DNA of 64,000 nucleotides from Variovorax sp. PBL-E5 (GCF_901827185.1 NZ_LR594672.1:737540-801539); one strand, 5' to 3'. Counted from the first letter of the stretch, positions 33,768 to 42,791 are shown. Made by a program: numbers and translations. Notes: generated by a model from the letters alone, not told the origin.

Positions 33768-35003
33768 ATGAAGCAGAAACCCAAACCTAACGGCTCATCC
33801 TCCACCGTGTCGATGCTCCTGACAGGCGTCATTCTGTTGTTCGGTGCGGGGTCGGCGTCTGTTGTCATGTTCGGAGGTGCGGAACACCCCGTTGCGGTTG
33901 AGTCGCGCGCCACGCCGCCCACGGCCGCCGTGCCGCTCGCCGCCTCTGTAACTCCTGTTGCTGCCCCGGCAATCAAGCTTGAGCAGGCACCCGTGGTCGC
34001 AGAACACGCGTCCGCGGGGGATGGTGAGTCAACGCCCCTCGAAGCGCTGCCCCTCGTCGCCGCACACGCCGCGCCGGTGGCGGCCGTTCAAGCTCCGGTA
34101 AAGGCACTTGACCACACCGCTGCGGCTCAGCCCGTTGTTTCGAGCGAAGCCCCAACTGCGGCGACTACGGTCCATGTGCAAGCCGCGCCTGCCGCGGACG
34201 CGAGGAAGGCAGATACGCCGCCGCTGGCGGTCGCGTCTGCAGCGTCCCCCGCGCCTTCCGCTCAAGTTTCCATCGCTTCCGCGCCCGCCCCGGTGTCGGC
34301 GGCTGTCCCCGCCGACGCGTCGGTTGCCGCGCCTGCGAAGCCCGTAGAGCCTGCGCGCCGTCCGGTCGCAAAGAAGGTCGTGCAGGCCCCCGTCGCCCGA
34401 CAGCCTGTGGTGCGCAAACCCGTGCAGGAAGCGAGGGCCCCGCAGGTAGGGCTGAAAACGACTGCGACCCTCGCGGCGCCCGTCGCTCCAGAGCGTTCAG
34501 AGCTGCTTCCAGACGCTGCACGAGCTGCCGCTGCCGTCCTGGCAAAGCGCGACAACCTTGCTGGGCCGACAGCGCTTCCACCGCCGCCTCCTGTTCACCC
34601 TGTGCCGGCTTCGGCGCCTGTGGCGGACAAGCCCGTGGCCGTCTCGCCGGCGTCCGAGAAGCCGACCATCAAGGTGGTAGCAGCCTCCCCCGCCCCCGCA
34701 GCGCCCGCCCCGGCTGAGCAAATCGCTGGGCCGGCGGAGCGCCAGGCAGTGCAAGCAGAACGCCCTGCGGCCAAGGAGCCTGTGCGTATCCAGAAGCCGG
34801 TACTCGCCGACGCACAGGTCCGCGGCAACCCGGCAACGGTCGTCGCCGCCAGTCCGACTGGCGACAAGGCCTGGGTGCGCATTGGTGACCAGCGCACCGT
34901 GATTGTGAGTAAAGGTCAGTCAGTTCCCGGTCTGGGCGTCTTCCATGGCGCTGAAGGCAAGGGAGCCAAGTTCGATTCGGGCTACCTGCCCATCAACCCG
35001 TAA
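33768..35003 (+). CDS. Pro/Ala-rich membrane-anchored protein, PilP-like C-terminus
   Basis: 411 aa from the ATG at 33768 (frame open earlier, overlapping the helicase, but without coding bias). One N-terminal membrane helix (SMLLTGVILLFGAGSASVVMF) is followed by ~300 residues of Ala/Pro/Val-rich, TonB-like spanning sequence, and a C-terminal module (KAWVRIGDQRTVIVSKGQSVPGLGVFHGAEG) that resembles the small beta domain of PilP/GspC-type envelope proteins. It probably bridges the inner membrane and periplasm in an envelope machine. Followed at 16 bp by a small membrane protein gene. Confidence 0.6.
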   Translation: MKQKPKPNGSSSTVSMLLTGVILLFGAGSASVVMFGGAEHPVAVESRATPPTAAVPLAASVTPVAAPAIKLEQAPVVAEHASAGDGESTPLEALPLVAAHAAPVAAVQAPVKALDHTAAAQPVVSSEAPTAATTVHVQAAPAADARKADTPPLAVASAASPAPSAQVSIASAPAPVSAAVPADASVAAPAKPVEPARRPVAKKVVQAPVARQPVVRKPVQEARAPQVGLKTTATLAAPVAPERSELLPDAARAAAAVLAKRDNLAGPTALPPPPPVHPVPASAPVADKPVAVSPASEKPTIKVVAASPAPAAPAPAEQIAGPAERQAVQAERPAAKEPVRIQKPVLADAQVRGNPATVVAASPTGDKAWVRIGDQRTVIVSKGQSVPGLGVFHGAEGKGAKFDSGYLPINP

Positions 35004-35018
35004 AAAAGGAAAGTTCCC

Positions 35019-35330
35019 ATGATGACGAAGTCCATTGTTGATATGAGCCGCCCGAACATGCTGTACGCAGCCGGCATCGGCTTCATCCTGCTCGTGTCGC
35101 TGGTTATCAGCAACGTGCCGATGCCGCCCTTCTCCCAGTTTGTGGACATCCCGCACAGGCGCCAGGTCTGTGCAGGGCTGTTCATGGCCGGCGCACTGTT
35201 TGGCGCATTCGCCATGCAGCGCCACCTCCAGCGCGCCAAGACGCCCTGGAAAGTGCCTCAGTCCCAAGTCGCCCTGCCGTACTGCGTGTTCTTCCTGGCC
35301 ACGCTCGCTGCGGTCGTCATCGCTCGCTAA
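35019..35330 (+). CDS. Small three-helix membrane protein
   Basis: 103 aa with membrane segments near residues 15-33, 52-66 and 84-101. A short hydrophilic loop (HLQRAKTPWKVPQSQ) lies between the last two. AAAGGAAAG upstream as ribosome site. Probably co-transcribed with the flanking genes at 33768 and 35343. No homologue recognised. Confidence 0.55.
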   Translation: MMTKSIVDMSRPNMLYAAGIGFILLVSLVISNVPMPPFSQFVDIPHRRQVCAGLFMAGALFGAFAMQRHLQRAKTPWKVPQSQVALPYCVFFLATLAAVVIAR

Positions 35331-35342
35331 GGAACCAGTTCA

Positions 35343-36266
35343 ATGTCTCACGTCAATACCGCCGTCGTCCGCGCCCTGATGAGCCTGCGCGGCATCTCCA
35401 CTGAAACGCTCTGCACCCTTGCTCATGTGTCCAGCGAGGACATGCACAACTGGCTCTACGACCAGGGCGGTGAGAGCGGCGAGCAGGTGGAGTTCGAGAC
35501 CCAGCTCGAGATTCTGCGATTCCTCGGCATCCACGGCGAGAGCCCGCGCGCCGACGTCGTGCACTACTGGCGCATCGAAGAGCCGTTCTTCTCGCGTGCA
35601 GAGAAAACGTACCAGCCGCTCGGCGTGATGCTCCGTGCCTTCGGCAAGGCTCAAGTGGCCTACCTCGCCCGCGAATCGGACCCCGCCCTGACGTTCCAAG
35701 CAAAGTCGTGCTTCGCCTTGAAGTTCGCCAACTTCCAGGCGATTCTCGAGGTCTCGGTGCATCCGCTGCGCAGCGTCTCGTTCGACCCCGACTCGATGAC
35801 CGACGTGGAGTGGGTTCCCGACACGATGGGCGTGCTACTGCCGGATGCCCAGTACGACCGGCTGCAACCTGGTGCGATGAAGGTCCGCAATCTGACTCAG
35901 TACATCACGTACACGTCCGAGATGGCCCAATGGGAGCGCCTGCGCGAAGTTGCCAATGCTCGCGGCATCCTGGCTGAGCAAGTCGCGAACGCACTCGTCG
36001 TCACGAGCGGCGTACCCCTGCCTGCGCTCACTGAAGCGACGAGTGCACGCCAGTCGACCGCCGCCGTGCCAGCCGCCCACGTCGCACCGGCGCCCGTCGC
36101 CGCTGCCGCCCCGCCCATTCAGGCACCTGCCGCGGTGGTGCCTCCTCCCCCGGCGCCGTCCCCGGTTGCAGTGCCCTCGGAGCCGCTGCAGCCCGAAGAG
36201 CTCAAACTCTTCGTTCGGCCGGCCCTGGTGGGCGGCGAGAAGCGCAACCTACGCGCGGTGAACTAG
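35343..36266 (+). CDS. Hypothetical protein with N-terminal HTH-like segment
   Basis: 307 aa. Residues 1-55 (RALMSLRGISTETLCTLAHVSSEDMHNWLYD) look like a lambda-repressor-type helix-turn-helix; the middle 150 residues are a globular alpha/beta region (KSCFALKFANFQAILEVSVHPLRSVSFDPDSM), followed by an Ala/Pro-rich linker and a short C-terminal peptide (ELKLFVRPALVGGEKRNLRAVN). A regulatory role is possible but unproven. Third gene of the 33768 cluster, ended by a terminator. Confidence 0.5.
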   Translation: MSHVNTAVVRALMSLRGISTETLCTLAHVSSEDMHNWLYDQGGESGEQVEFETQLEILRFLGIHGESPRADVVHYWRIEEPFFSRAEKTYQPLGVMLRAFGKAQVAYLARESDPALTFQAKSCFALKFANFQAILEVSVHPLRSVSFDPDSMTDVEWVPDTMGVLLPDAQYDRLQPGAMKVRNLTQYITYTSEMAQWERLREVANARGILAEQVANALVVTSGVPLPALTEATSARQSTAAVPAAHVAPAPVAAAAPPIQAPAAVVPPPPAPSPVAVPSEPLQPEELKLFVRPALVGGEKRNLRAVN

Positions 36267-36269
36267 AAC

Positions 36270-36292
36270 AAACGCCGGCCTTGCCGGCGTTT
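36270..36292 (+). terminator. Rho-independent terminator
   Basis: AACGCCGGC-ctt-GCCGGCGTT with T-run. Confidence 0.82.
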
Positions 36293-36295
36293 CTC

Positions 36296-36493
36296 TTGGC
36301 GCAGCCGAACCCGAATGCGCGCCAGGCCTGCGGCCGTTGTTATCCGTCTTCGGGTTCGGCCACCCTCCTGTCGGCCAGCGAAAGCAGTGGCCATCGGCTG
36401 CTCGACGCGGAGGGCGTGAGCCACTACGCCCTCGGTGGCTGGGTCCACATTAGCTGGAAGGCGAAGGAAGGGCATCTGAACTTCGTCAGCTGA
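36296..36493 (+). CDS. Small hypothetical ORF
   Basis: 65 aa from a TTG at 36296 just past a terminator. Codon use is G/C-ending and coding-like. The product has a CGRCYP pair near the start and a SHYALGGWVHISWK segment. There is no ribosome site and no ATG or GTG start, so it may be a truncated gene. Confidence 0.35.
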   Translation: MAQPNPNARQACGRCYPSSGSATLLSASESSGHRLLDAEGVSHYALGGWVHISWKAKEGHLNFVS

Positions 36494-36533
36494 GGCCCCC
36501 AGCTCGTCGCTTCGCGAACGCGCGGCCAGAACA

Positions 36534-36565
36534 AAGCCCTCCAACCTGATGGTCCGGAGGGCCTT
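36534..36565. terminator. Hairpin terminator
   Basis: AAGCCCTCC pairs with GGAGGGCCTT; lies just after the minus-strand kinase stop. Confidence 0.65.
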
Positions 36566-36584
36566 CGGATGACTGGACCTGTCC

Positions 36585-37133
36585 TCAGGCCAGGTCTTCA
36601 AGTGAGGGCGGCTTTGCCCCTGTCAAGGCTTCGTAGAGCACAAGCGGTAGTTGGGGGCGCACCATCTCGCGGGTGAGCGGAACCTTGTGGCGTGACAGGA
36701 TGGCCTCGAGCCGGAGAGAGAGAGCGTCGGACTGCGCACGGTCCTGGATGCGGCCGTGCTTCTTGTGCTCGTATGAGGGGTTTCGGTCCAGGAAGAAATT
36801 GACGTTGTCGAAGGAGCTGAAGACCTCCATGACGAGCGGCTCGTAGTACTTGAAGTAGGTCTCGGGCGTGTACAGCAGCGCGATAGGCAGCGGACCGTCC
36901 ATGACCACAAAATCGAACTCTTGGTCCTTGAACACGTGGAGCCGGTTCTCCTGCTTGGCGAACATGTACACCTGGTCGCTCAAGGCGGCCTGGTTCCCCG
37001 AGAAGGTCTGGAATTTGGCGAACTCCGGAACGTACTCGACTCGGTAGCCACCGATGGACAGGAGGCCAGTGAGAATCTGTGCGGAGGTGGACTTGCCAAT
37101 CCCGGGTGCTGCGAACAGGTTGATAACCTTCAT
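36585..37133 (-). CDS. P-loop kinase-like ATPase (AAA_28/NadR-kinase type)
   Basis: 182 aa. Walker A APGIGKST at the very N-terminus, an acidic VEYVPEFAK motif (about residue 35) and VMDGPLPIALLY (Walker B-like DxP) resemble the kinase domain of NadR and the AAA_28 group, which phosphorylate nicotinamide riboside or other nucleosides. RNPSYEHKKHGRIQD would be the mobile lid. It is translationally coupled (ATGA) to the BACON-domain gene upstream. Substrate unknown; an NAD-salvage role is a possibility given the PARP gene. Confidence 0.65.
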   Translation of the reverse strand: MKVINLFAAPGIGKSTSAQILTGLLSIGGYRVEYVPEFAKFQTFSGNQAALSDQVYMFAKQENRLHVFKDQEFDFVVMDGPLPIALLYTPETYFKYYEPLVMEVFSSFDNVNFFLDRNPSYEHKKHGRIQDRAQSDALSLRLEAILSRHKVPLTREMVRPQLPLVLYEALTGAKPPSLEDLA

Positions 37134-37813
37134 GGCGAGGTAGCCGTGCGTTGCGGCTCGATTGCGCGGAAGCCGTTGCCGGCGGGTTGAGAAATCCGAA
37201 AAGCGGCACTACGACCATTGCGGGAGACGACGGTGACCGTGGTTTCGCGAGGCGTAGCGCTGTCGTTGGGTTCGATGACCACGGACGCCTGGCTCTCGTC
37301 AGCGCGGCTCACGTTGGCCCAGGTCGAGTCGGAAGCTGCGCCTGAAAGGCATACCCGGCCATTGCTCACGACATAGCGCAGCGTCACCGTGCCGCCGGCA
37401 GGGGAAACAGCCTCCGTGCCGCTCGCCTTGCGCGAGATGTCGCACTGGCTGCGCTGGGCCTGAAGTTCCTGTTGATTCAGGAACACGCGGCGCGAGCCAC
37501 TGCCTGGCGACGGTTGGTCGGCACCAGCCGGGGCCGCATTGGCAGTTGGTAGCGGCGGAGGAGGAAGCGAGGGAGGCAAAACGGGAGGCAGTACCGCTCG
37601 CCCCTCGACCGTGGGGATTGGGGGCGGCAGGCGCAAAGCTGGAAGGCCCTGAGGTAGCGTGCCTTTACCGGCTGGAGCCTGCGACTCGGACTGCGGTGTA
37701 TTCGCGGATGGCGAGGGGTTGAACGGATTCCGCTCAACCTCGGCGGCAAGTGCACCACCTGTGCAGGCCAGGGCTACCAGCGTGGCGGCGAGGTATCTCG
37801 GCAAAAGGGTCAT
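37130..37813 (-). CDS. Exported protein with BACON-like domain
   Basis: 227 aa from the ATG at 37813. Signal peptide at residues 1-22 (MTLLPRYLAATLVALACTGGALA). A Pro-rich middle precedes a C-terminal ~80-residue domain (PAGGTVTLRYVVSNGRVCLSGAASDSTWANVS...TVTVVSRNGRSAAFRISQPAG) with the pattern of BACON domains, Ig-like modules that bind glycans or proteins. Periplasmic or surface location expected. Stop overlaps the start of the kinase gene. Confidence 0.6.
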   Translation of the reverse strand: MTLLPRYLAATLVALACTGGALAAEVERNPFNPSPSANTPQSESQAPAGKGTLPQGLPALRLPPPIPTVEGRAVLPPVLPPSLPPPPLPTANAAPAGADQPSPGSGSRRVFLNQQELQAQRSQCDISRKASGTEAVSPAGGTVTLRYVVSNGRVCLSGAASDSTWANVSRADESQASVVIEPNDSATPRETTVTVVSRNGRSAAFRISQPAGNGFRAIEPQRTATSP

Positions 37814-37833
37814 CCGGCGTGTAGCCGCCGGAT

Positions 37834-38403
37834 TTAGCTTTTCCGCGGGAGCCGGTAGAGGCGGTGAGACGCCTCGAGCAGGTAAGGCGTCGGGTCGCGC
37901 AGGGTGTGCGGACGCGTATCCGAGCTGAGCCAGGCTGGGCACTGCCGCGCGCCAGGCTCGTGGAGTTCAATGTGAAGCATGGACGTCGGCCGCCCCTTGT
38001 CTTGGCGAAGAACTCGCACGACCCGCGCCACAACCTCCCCAGGTTGGACACGGTCTCCGCAAGAGACCAGAGGAGAAACCTCCCCGTAGGCGACGACGCC
38101 TGACCGGCCTTCGACCAGTACGGCCTTGGTGTCTCGCCACCAAGGCAGGCCCGCGCCCGGGCCCGTGAACGGCATCACGCCGACCACGAGACCTTCCTCA
38201 ACGGCTAGCACAGGGCAGCCCTCCTCGGTATAGAGGTCGACGCCCTCGTGGATATGGTTACGCCGCACCACGCCGAAGGCGCCCGGGTGGCTGCCAATCG
38301 GGAGCCCGGTGACGCCAGGGGGCATGCTTCGGAAGGACTCGGCATCCGCCGTAGGGCGGAGTTCGAGCTCAAGGGGGCACAGCCAGGCGGTCGGGTTGCT
38401 CAT
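37834..38403 (-). CDS. M23-family peptidase without signal peptide
   Basis: 189 aa from the ATG at 38403, at the end of a promoter module (GCTATAAGGCTC directly before the ATG). The LytM/M23 zinc site is present: HEGVDLY (HxGxD) and HIELH (HxH). Spacing and fold elements (VVAYGEVSPLVSCGDRVQPGEVVARV) fit a complete catalytic domain. No signal peptide or membrane segment is seen, which is unusual because M23 enzymes cut peptidoglycan outside the cytoplasm; export might use another route, or a lysis event. Confidence 0.75.
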   Translation of the reverse strand: MSNPTAWLCPLELELRPTADAESFRSMPPGVTGLPIGSHPGAFGVVRRNHIHEGVDLYTEEGCPVLAVEEGLVVGVMPFTGPGAGLPWWRDTKAVLVEGRSGVVAYGEVSPLVSCGDRVQPGEVVARVVRVLRQDKGRPTSMLHIELHEPGARQCPAWLSSDTRPHTLRDPTPYLLEASHRLYRLPRKS

Positions 38404-38430
38404 GAGCCTTATAGCCCTGCCCTTTAGCGC
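38403..38430 (-). promoter_or_regulatory. Promoter module ending at the start codon (leaderless)
   Basis: On the minus strand TAAAG, 6 bp, then GCTATAAGGCTC directly before the ATG at 38403; same layout as at 22821 and 30700. Confidence 0.45.
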
Positions 38431-38441
38431 AGAGAAAGAAA

Positions 38442-38472
38442 GAGACGCCGACACATGAAGTGGCGGCGTCTC
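38442..38472 (-). terminator. Hairpin after the 5'-nucleotidase gene
   Basis: GAGACGCCG pairs with CGGCGTCTC, followed on the minus strand by T-rich sequence (TTCTTTC). Confidence 0.7.
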
Positions 38473-38483
38473 GAATGAGCAGA

Positions 38484-39452
38484 CTAGGCGGCACAAGCCT
38501 CTTGAACGCCCGCCGCAGCGGACCTGCGGGAGGCACTGGGGACGTCCCCGCGCGTGAGGAGCGGCTCTGTGATTCCGTGCCCGGTACCGTAAGGAACATG
38601 GCCGGAGGTCACATCGCTGCTTCGTGCGCTGTCGATATTCTTCGAAGCGTCGTCAAAGAACATGTCGGCACCGAACGCCTTCAGAATGGGGCCTTTCGGG
38701 GCACCGTTCGCGAAGGTGGCCACGTCGAGCACAACGCCCCAGGAGTCGAGCGTTGTCATGACGCGACCGTGACTTGGAATTGCGCGCGCGGTCACAAGGG
38801 CAAGTTTCAGAGGGCACTCGTTCACGGGGAACTCGTGTTGAATCCGATGCAGTTCCTCCAGGACAAGCTTGAAGGGGCCAGCGCCCAGCGGAATAGCGGC
38901 CTTCTGGTGCTCGGTCTGATGGAAGACCTCCAGACCGTGCTCGCGGTAGCACTCATCCCCTTCGGAACTGAACAACACGCTGTCGCCGTCGAAAGCGATG
39001 CGGATGTCGTCGTCGCTGGCGTCGTCGTCTCGTTCGCTTGGAAGCATGGTTGCCGCGGCGATGCCATTGGCGATGGCGTTCTGCACGTCCGCTGAATTTG
39101 CAGACAGAAAAAGCTGGACGCCCATGCCGGCAGCGAAGCGGAAGCGGTCCGAACCCTTGGTGAACACCGCGCCCTTGATGTCAAGGCCGTGGTGAACGAT
39201 GCTGTTCGCTATGCGCACCCCGGCGACCGGGCTGTTGCGCGACAGCATGACCACATCGACCAAGCGCTTGGCACCGGGCCGATTCAGAGTGAGCAGCTTG
39301 CGAATGAGCGGGAAGGCCGTTCCCCGACGAAGTGGGACGTCAGCCTTGGAGCGCATGTACTCGTCGAAGGCCTTTTGGCCCTGGGTCTGGAAGATTTCAT
39401 CGCCATCTTCGATGTGAAAGAGGGCGCGACTGGAAACTGCGATTGTTAGCAT
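38484..39452 (-). CDS. 5'-nucleotidase (PF06189-type)
   Basis: 322 aa from the ATG at 39452. The pattern LTIAVSSRALFHIEDGDEIFQTQGQKAFDEY at the start, VVMLSRNSPVAGVRIANSIVHHGL and DGDSVLFS (an Asp-rich motif) are those of the cytosolic 5'-nucleotidase family of bacteria and phages, which dephosphorylates nucleoside 5'-monophosphates. It could recycle nucleotides or break down host pools. No signal peptide. Located between the SecA gene and the M23 gene, ended by a hairpin. Confidence 0.78.
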   Translation of the reverse strand: MLTIAVSSRALFHIEDGDEIFQTQGQKAFDEYMRSKADVPLRRGTAFPLIRKLLTLNRPGAKRLVDVVMLSRNSPVAGVRIANSIVHHGLDIKGAVFTKGSDRFRFAAGMGVQLFLSANSADVQNAIANGIAAATMLPSERDDDASDDDIRIAFDGDSVLFSSEGDECYREHGLEVFHQTEHQKAAIPLGAGPFKLVLEELHRIQHEFPVNECPLKLALVTARAIPSHGRVMTTLDSWGVVLDVATFANGAPKGPILKAFGADMFFDDASKNIDSARSSDVTSGHVPYGTGHGITEPLLTRGDVPSASRRSAAAGVQEACAA

Positions 39453-39676
39453 GTGGTTTGACCTCAGAAAAGTAGTTCTGACCTGTCTAGCGACCGGACC
39501 TCCCAACGCTCCCCAGAAATTTCTCCAACGTTCGTTCAAGCAAATTTCCGTTGCGCGACAATAACTTAGAGGAAATTCGAGGGGCGCGCGACGGCCCTAA
39601 AGCACGCTGCGCGCCTTTAGCGGCCCGCAGGTGTCATCGGAGAGGCTGTCGTGGCTCGTCGGGCAAGGCGGGCCGC

Positions 39677-42241
39677 TTACCGCAGTTTTCCGTGGCAGTG
39701 CTTAAAGCGCTTTCCCGAGCCGCAGGGGCAGGGTTCATTGCGCTTGACCCACCGTTGCTCGAGCTCCACGGCTACCCGGGCGGCCTTGCGAGCCTGCTCG
39801 TCGGCGTCCGCAGATTTCGCCTCGCGCTCCTCTTGCAGGGCCGAGGAAAGAAGTTGCCGCGAGATTTCTGCGCAGAGCGCTTCCTCGAACGACTTGAAAA
39901 GCGCGAACGCGTCGTTGTGAAACTGGAAGAGCGGGTTCTGTCCGGTCGCGCCCTTAAGAGAAACAGCTTGGCGCAGCTCGTCAAGTGCAGTCAGGTGCTC
40001 GGTCCAGAGGTCTGTCAGCACCCTGAGTACCAGCCGGCGGCGCGCGGCGGTGTCGAGCGGGTTGGCTGCGAGCCGTGCCTGGACAGCGGCGCGGATGCGC
40101 TCGACCACCTCGTCGCGACCCAGGTCCTCGCTGTGAACCCAGCCGACCAGGCCGGGCTGGATGTTGAAATCAGCTTCCAGTTCGCGCTTTAGCGCGGGCA
40201 GGTCCCACTGCTCAGGCATGTCGTGCACGCCAAGCCGAACGTTTGCCCAATTGGCGACAGCCGCGTCAACCGCTGCCTCGCAGTACTCCATGACGCCGTC
40301 AGCGAGCAGGCTGTCACGGAGGGCGTAAACGGCCTTGCGTTGTTCCGACATCGAGCTGTCGTACTTCATGACATTCCGGCGAGCCTCGAAGCCCTGCCCT
40401 TCAAGGCTTCGCTGCGCGGTAGTCACAAGCTTCGCGATGGTTTTGCCGCTAAGGACGCCGCCGGCGCCGTCGATGAGCTTGGCGACGACTTTCAGCTGCC
40501 TGGACTGCCCGAACACCCGCAGGAGCTCGTCTTCCAAGCTCAGGAAGAACTGAACCTCGCCAGGGTCGCCCTGGCGCCCGGAGCGGCCGGCCAGTTGGTT
40601 GTCCACCCGGCGGATGCCTGAGCGCTCGGTACCGAGGACGAACAGGCCGCCCGCTGCAAGAACGGCAGCACGGGCGGACTCCCACTGCGCCTTACCGTGT
40701 GCGTAGGCCGCAGGGTCAGTGAAGTCGCCCTCTGATGGCTTTTCGCCACCCAGGATGATGTCGGTTCCCCGCCCGGCCATGTTCGTCGCTACCGTAACGG
40801 CGCCAGGACGCCCGGCTTGGGCGATGATGTGGGCCTCTCGCTCGAGGTGCTTCGCCGTGAGCACTTCGTGCACCACGCCTTTGCTCTCAAGCAGGCGGCT
40901 GAGCACTTCCGCGTCGCGAACGGACGCGCACCCCGCAAGCACGGGCTGGCCTGACGCTTGCCTGCGAACAATTTCGTCCGCCACAGCGACGAACTTGGCA
41001 GACTTCCCAAGGTAGACCAGGTCCTCCTTGAGAATGCGGGCCACAGGTCGGTTGGTAGGAACGACCACGGTCTCGAGGCCGTAAAACTCGGTGAACTCCT
41101 CAGCTTCCGTGAGCGCGGTGCCGGTCAAGCCGGCCAGGCGCTCGTAGAGGCCGAAAAAGCTCTGATACGTGATAGTCGCACGCGTGACGGAACCAGCGTG
41201 GATTTCCAGCCCTTCCTTCGCCTCAATTGCTTCGTGCAGCCCATCCTCCAAGCGACGGCCCGGCATCTTTCGACCGGTCCCCTGGTCGACCAGGACCACC
41301 TCACCGGCAGAGACGACGTAGTCTCGGTCAAGGCGGTACACGCCATGGGCGCGCACAGCGGAATGCAGGCGACGCGCAATGTGCAGGTTGTGGGCAGCGT
41401 AGAGCTCGCCTTGGCCCGCGATGATGCCTTGCTTCGCAAGGCTCGCTTCGGCCTCGTCGTAGCCGCGCTCGGTGAGCGTGGCGTTGCGCTCCTTGGGGTC
41501 CACCACGTAGTCGACGCCGCTCTTGAGCTGGCGAGCGGTCAGGTTGAGCGCGCGAACGATGGCATCCTGCGAGTCTCCCGAGCCGGAAATGATGAGCGGC
41601 GTTCGTGCCTCGTCGATGAGAACCGAGTCGACTTCGTCCACGATAGCAAACGACAGCGGGCGTTGTACCTTGTCACCGGCGTCGCTCACCATGTTGTCGC
41701 GAAGGTAGTCGAAGCCGAACTCAAAGCCCACCCCGTACGTGACGTCCGCTGCATAGGCTTCCCGCTTCGCAGCCGACGTCTGCGAGGTCTCGATGAACGC
41801 TACAGAAAGGCCCAGGGCTTCGAAGACTGGACGCATCAGTTCCGCATCCCGGCGGGCCAGATAGCTGTTCGCAGTCACGACATGGACGCCTTTGCCCTGC
41901 AGGGCAAGCAGTGCCGCGGGCGCCACGAGTGTGAGGGTCTTCCCCTCACCCGTGCGCATTTCAGCAAGCTTGCCTTGCAAAAGGGCCAAGCCCCCAATCA
42001 GTTGGACGTCGAACGGCCGCAAACCCAGCGCGCGGCGTGCGGCTTCTCGCGCGAGCGCGAACCCGGGCACAGTGCGCTTGGGCTCGGGAAGGTCGCGCAG
42101 GGCCAGGAACCGCGCCTTGAGCTCCTCTGCGGGCAGGGAAGTGAGAGATGACTCCCCCTCGGAAATGCGCTTGGCGTCTGCCGTGAAGCGGTTGAGCGCG
42201 GACTGCGAGCGCACTCGCGTATACAGACTCGAGAAGTCCAT
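39677..42241 (-). CDS. secA: Protein translocase ATPase SecA (plasmid copy)
   Basis: 854 aa, full length for SecA. NBD1 has the MRTGEGKT Walker A (near residue 97) and DEVDSVLIDEARTPLIISG; preprotein cross-linking and NBD2 regions are intact, with NMAGRGTDI; the scaffold keeps GRRLEDGLHEAIEAKEG; and the C-terminus ends in the zinc-binding CPCGSGKRFKHCHG that contacts SecB and lipid. It should drive SecYEG-dependent export at the membrane. It starts 2 bp after the gene at 42244, so the two are co-translated. As the chromosome must encode its own SecA, this copy may have plasmid-specific clients or replace it. Confidence 0.92.
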   Translation of the reverse strand: MDFSSLYTRVRSQSALNRFTADAKRISEGESSLTSLPAEELKARFLALRDLPEPKRTVPGFALAREAARRALGLRPFDVQLIGGLALLQGKLAEMRTGEGKTLTLVAPAALLALQGKGVHVVTANSYLARRDAELMRPVFEALGLSVAFIETSQTSAAKREAYAADVTYGVGFEFGFDYLRDNMVSDAGDKVQRPLSFAIVDEVDSVLIDEARTPLIISGSGDSQDAIVRALNLTARQLKSGVDYVVDPKERNATLTERGYDEAEASLAKQGIIAGQGELYAAHNLHIARRLHSAVRAHGVYRLDRDYVVSAGEVVLVDQGTGRKMPGRRLEDGLHEAIEAKEGLEIHAGSVTRATITYQSFFGLYERLAGLTGTALTEAEEFTEFYGLETVVVPTNRPVARILKEDLVYLGKSAKFVAVADEIVRRQASGQPVLAGCASVRDAEVLSRLLESKGVVHEVLTAKHLEREAHIIAQAGRPGAVTVATNMAGRGTDIILGGEKPSEGDFTDPAAYAHGKAQWESARAAVLAAGGLFVLGTERSGIRRVDNQLAGRSGRQGDPGEVQFFLSLEDELLRVFGQSRQLKVVAKLIDGAGGVLSGKTIAKLVTTAQRSLEGQGFEARRNVMKYDSSMSEQRKAVYALRDSLLADGVMEYCEAAVDAAVANWANVRLGVHDMPEQWDLPALKRELEADFNIQPGLVGWVHSEDLGRDEVVERIRAAVQARLAANPLDTAARRRLVLRVLTDLWTEHLTALDELRQAVSLKGATGQNPLFQFHNDAFALFKSFEEALCAEISRQLLSSALQEEREAKSADADEQARKAARVAVELEQRWVKRNEPCPCGSGKRFKHCHGKLR

Positions 42242-42243
42242 GT

Positions 42244-42597
42244 TCAGGCTCGGACGATGCGATTCATGGCGGACTGCAGAGCGTTCTTGTCGCCACGGCA
42301 GGCCATCGCAATGGCGGGGTCCGTTGCTTCGCCTGTGTCGCGGTCGAGGTGGTAGACCGAGATGAGAGCAAGAACTTCTTGCTCCTCGTTCAGAAAGCTG
42401 ATGCCCTCGATTTCATCGCTCACATCCAACGAGACATCGACCTCAATCGGCCCGGAAGCCTCGCTGAGAGCGTCGACCGCTCGCTGCACGGCCAGTTCCA
42501 GTTTCCCGAAGTTGTCGCACTCGTCGGTACCGCCACCGGGGCTGCTGAGGATTTCGAGCAGGTAGACGGGCGGGAATTTGACTGGGGTCATGGGCAT
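42244..42597 (-). CDS. Small acidic protein coupled to SecA
   Basis: 117 aa. Acidic, no membrane segment. A strand-rich middle (GPIEVDVSLDVSDEIEGISFLNEEQEVLALISVYHLD) and an C-terminal helix. It ends 2 bp before the secA start, suggesting a functional link such as a chaperone or regulator; it has no resemblance to SecB or other known partners that I can see. Confidence 0.55.
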   Translation of the reverse strand: MPMTPVKFPPVYLLEILSSPGGGTDECDNFGKLELAVQRAVDALSEASGPIEVDVSLDVSDEIEGISFLNEEQEVLALISVYHLDRDTGEATDPAIAMACRGDKNALQSAMNRIVRA

Positions 42598-42695
42598 TTG
42601 ATGGCTGAGAGGTTCAGGTTAATGGCAAATCTAGCCAGGCCTTTTAGTCCTCGCCCCAGCCGCGTCGAGCTATAACGCTTCTGTCGATTTAGGTA

Positions 42696-42725
42696 TTGAC
42701 CCGGCTCCCTAAAAGGGCCTATAAT
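42696..42725 (+). promoter_or_regulatory. Sigma-70-type promoter
   Basis: TTGACC, 18 bp spacer, TATAAT; upstream of the small membrane protein at 42792. Confidence 0.7.
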
Positions 42726-42791
42726 GGCCGAGCATACTGCCCTGCCCAGGACGCAGTTCGAAAGGAGTTTCGGTAAGACGAGGACCCGAGA

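Noticed and set aside
40958..42151. Long forward open frame opposite secA
   Set aside because: A shadow of the SecA frame created by high G+C; it has no motif or ribosome site.
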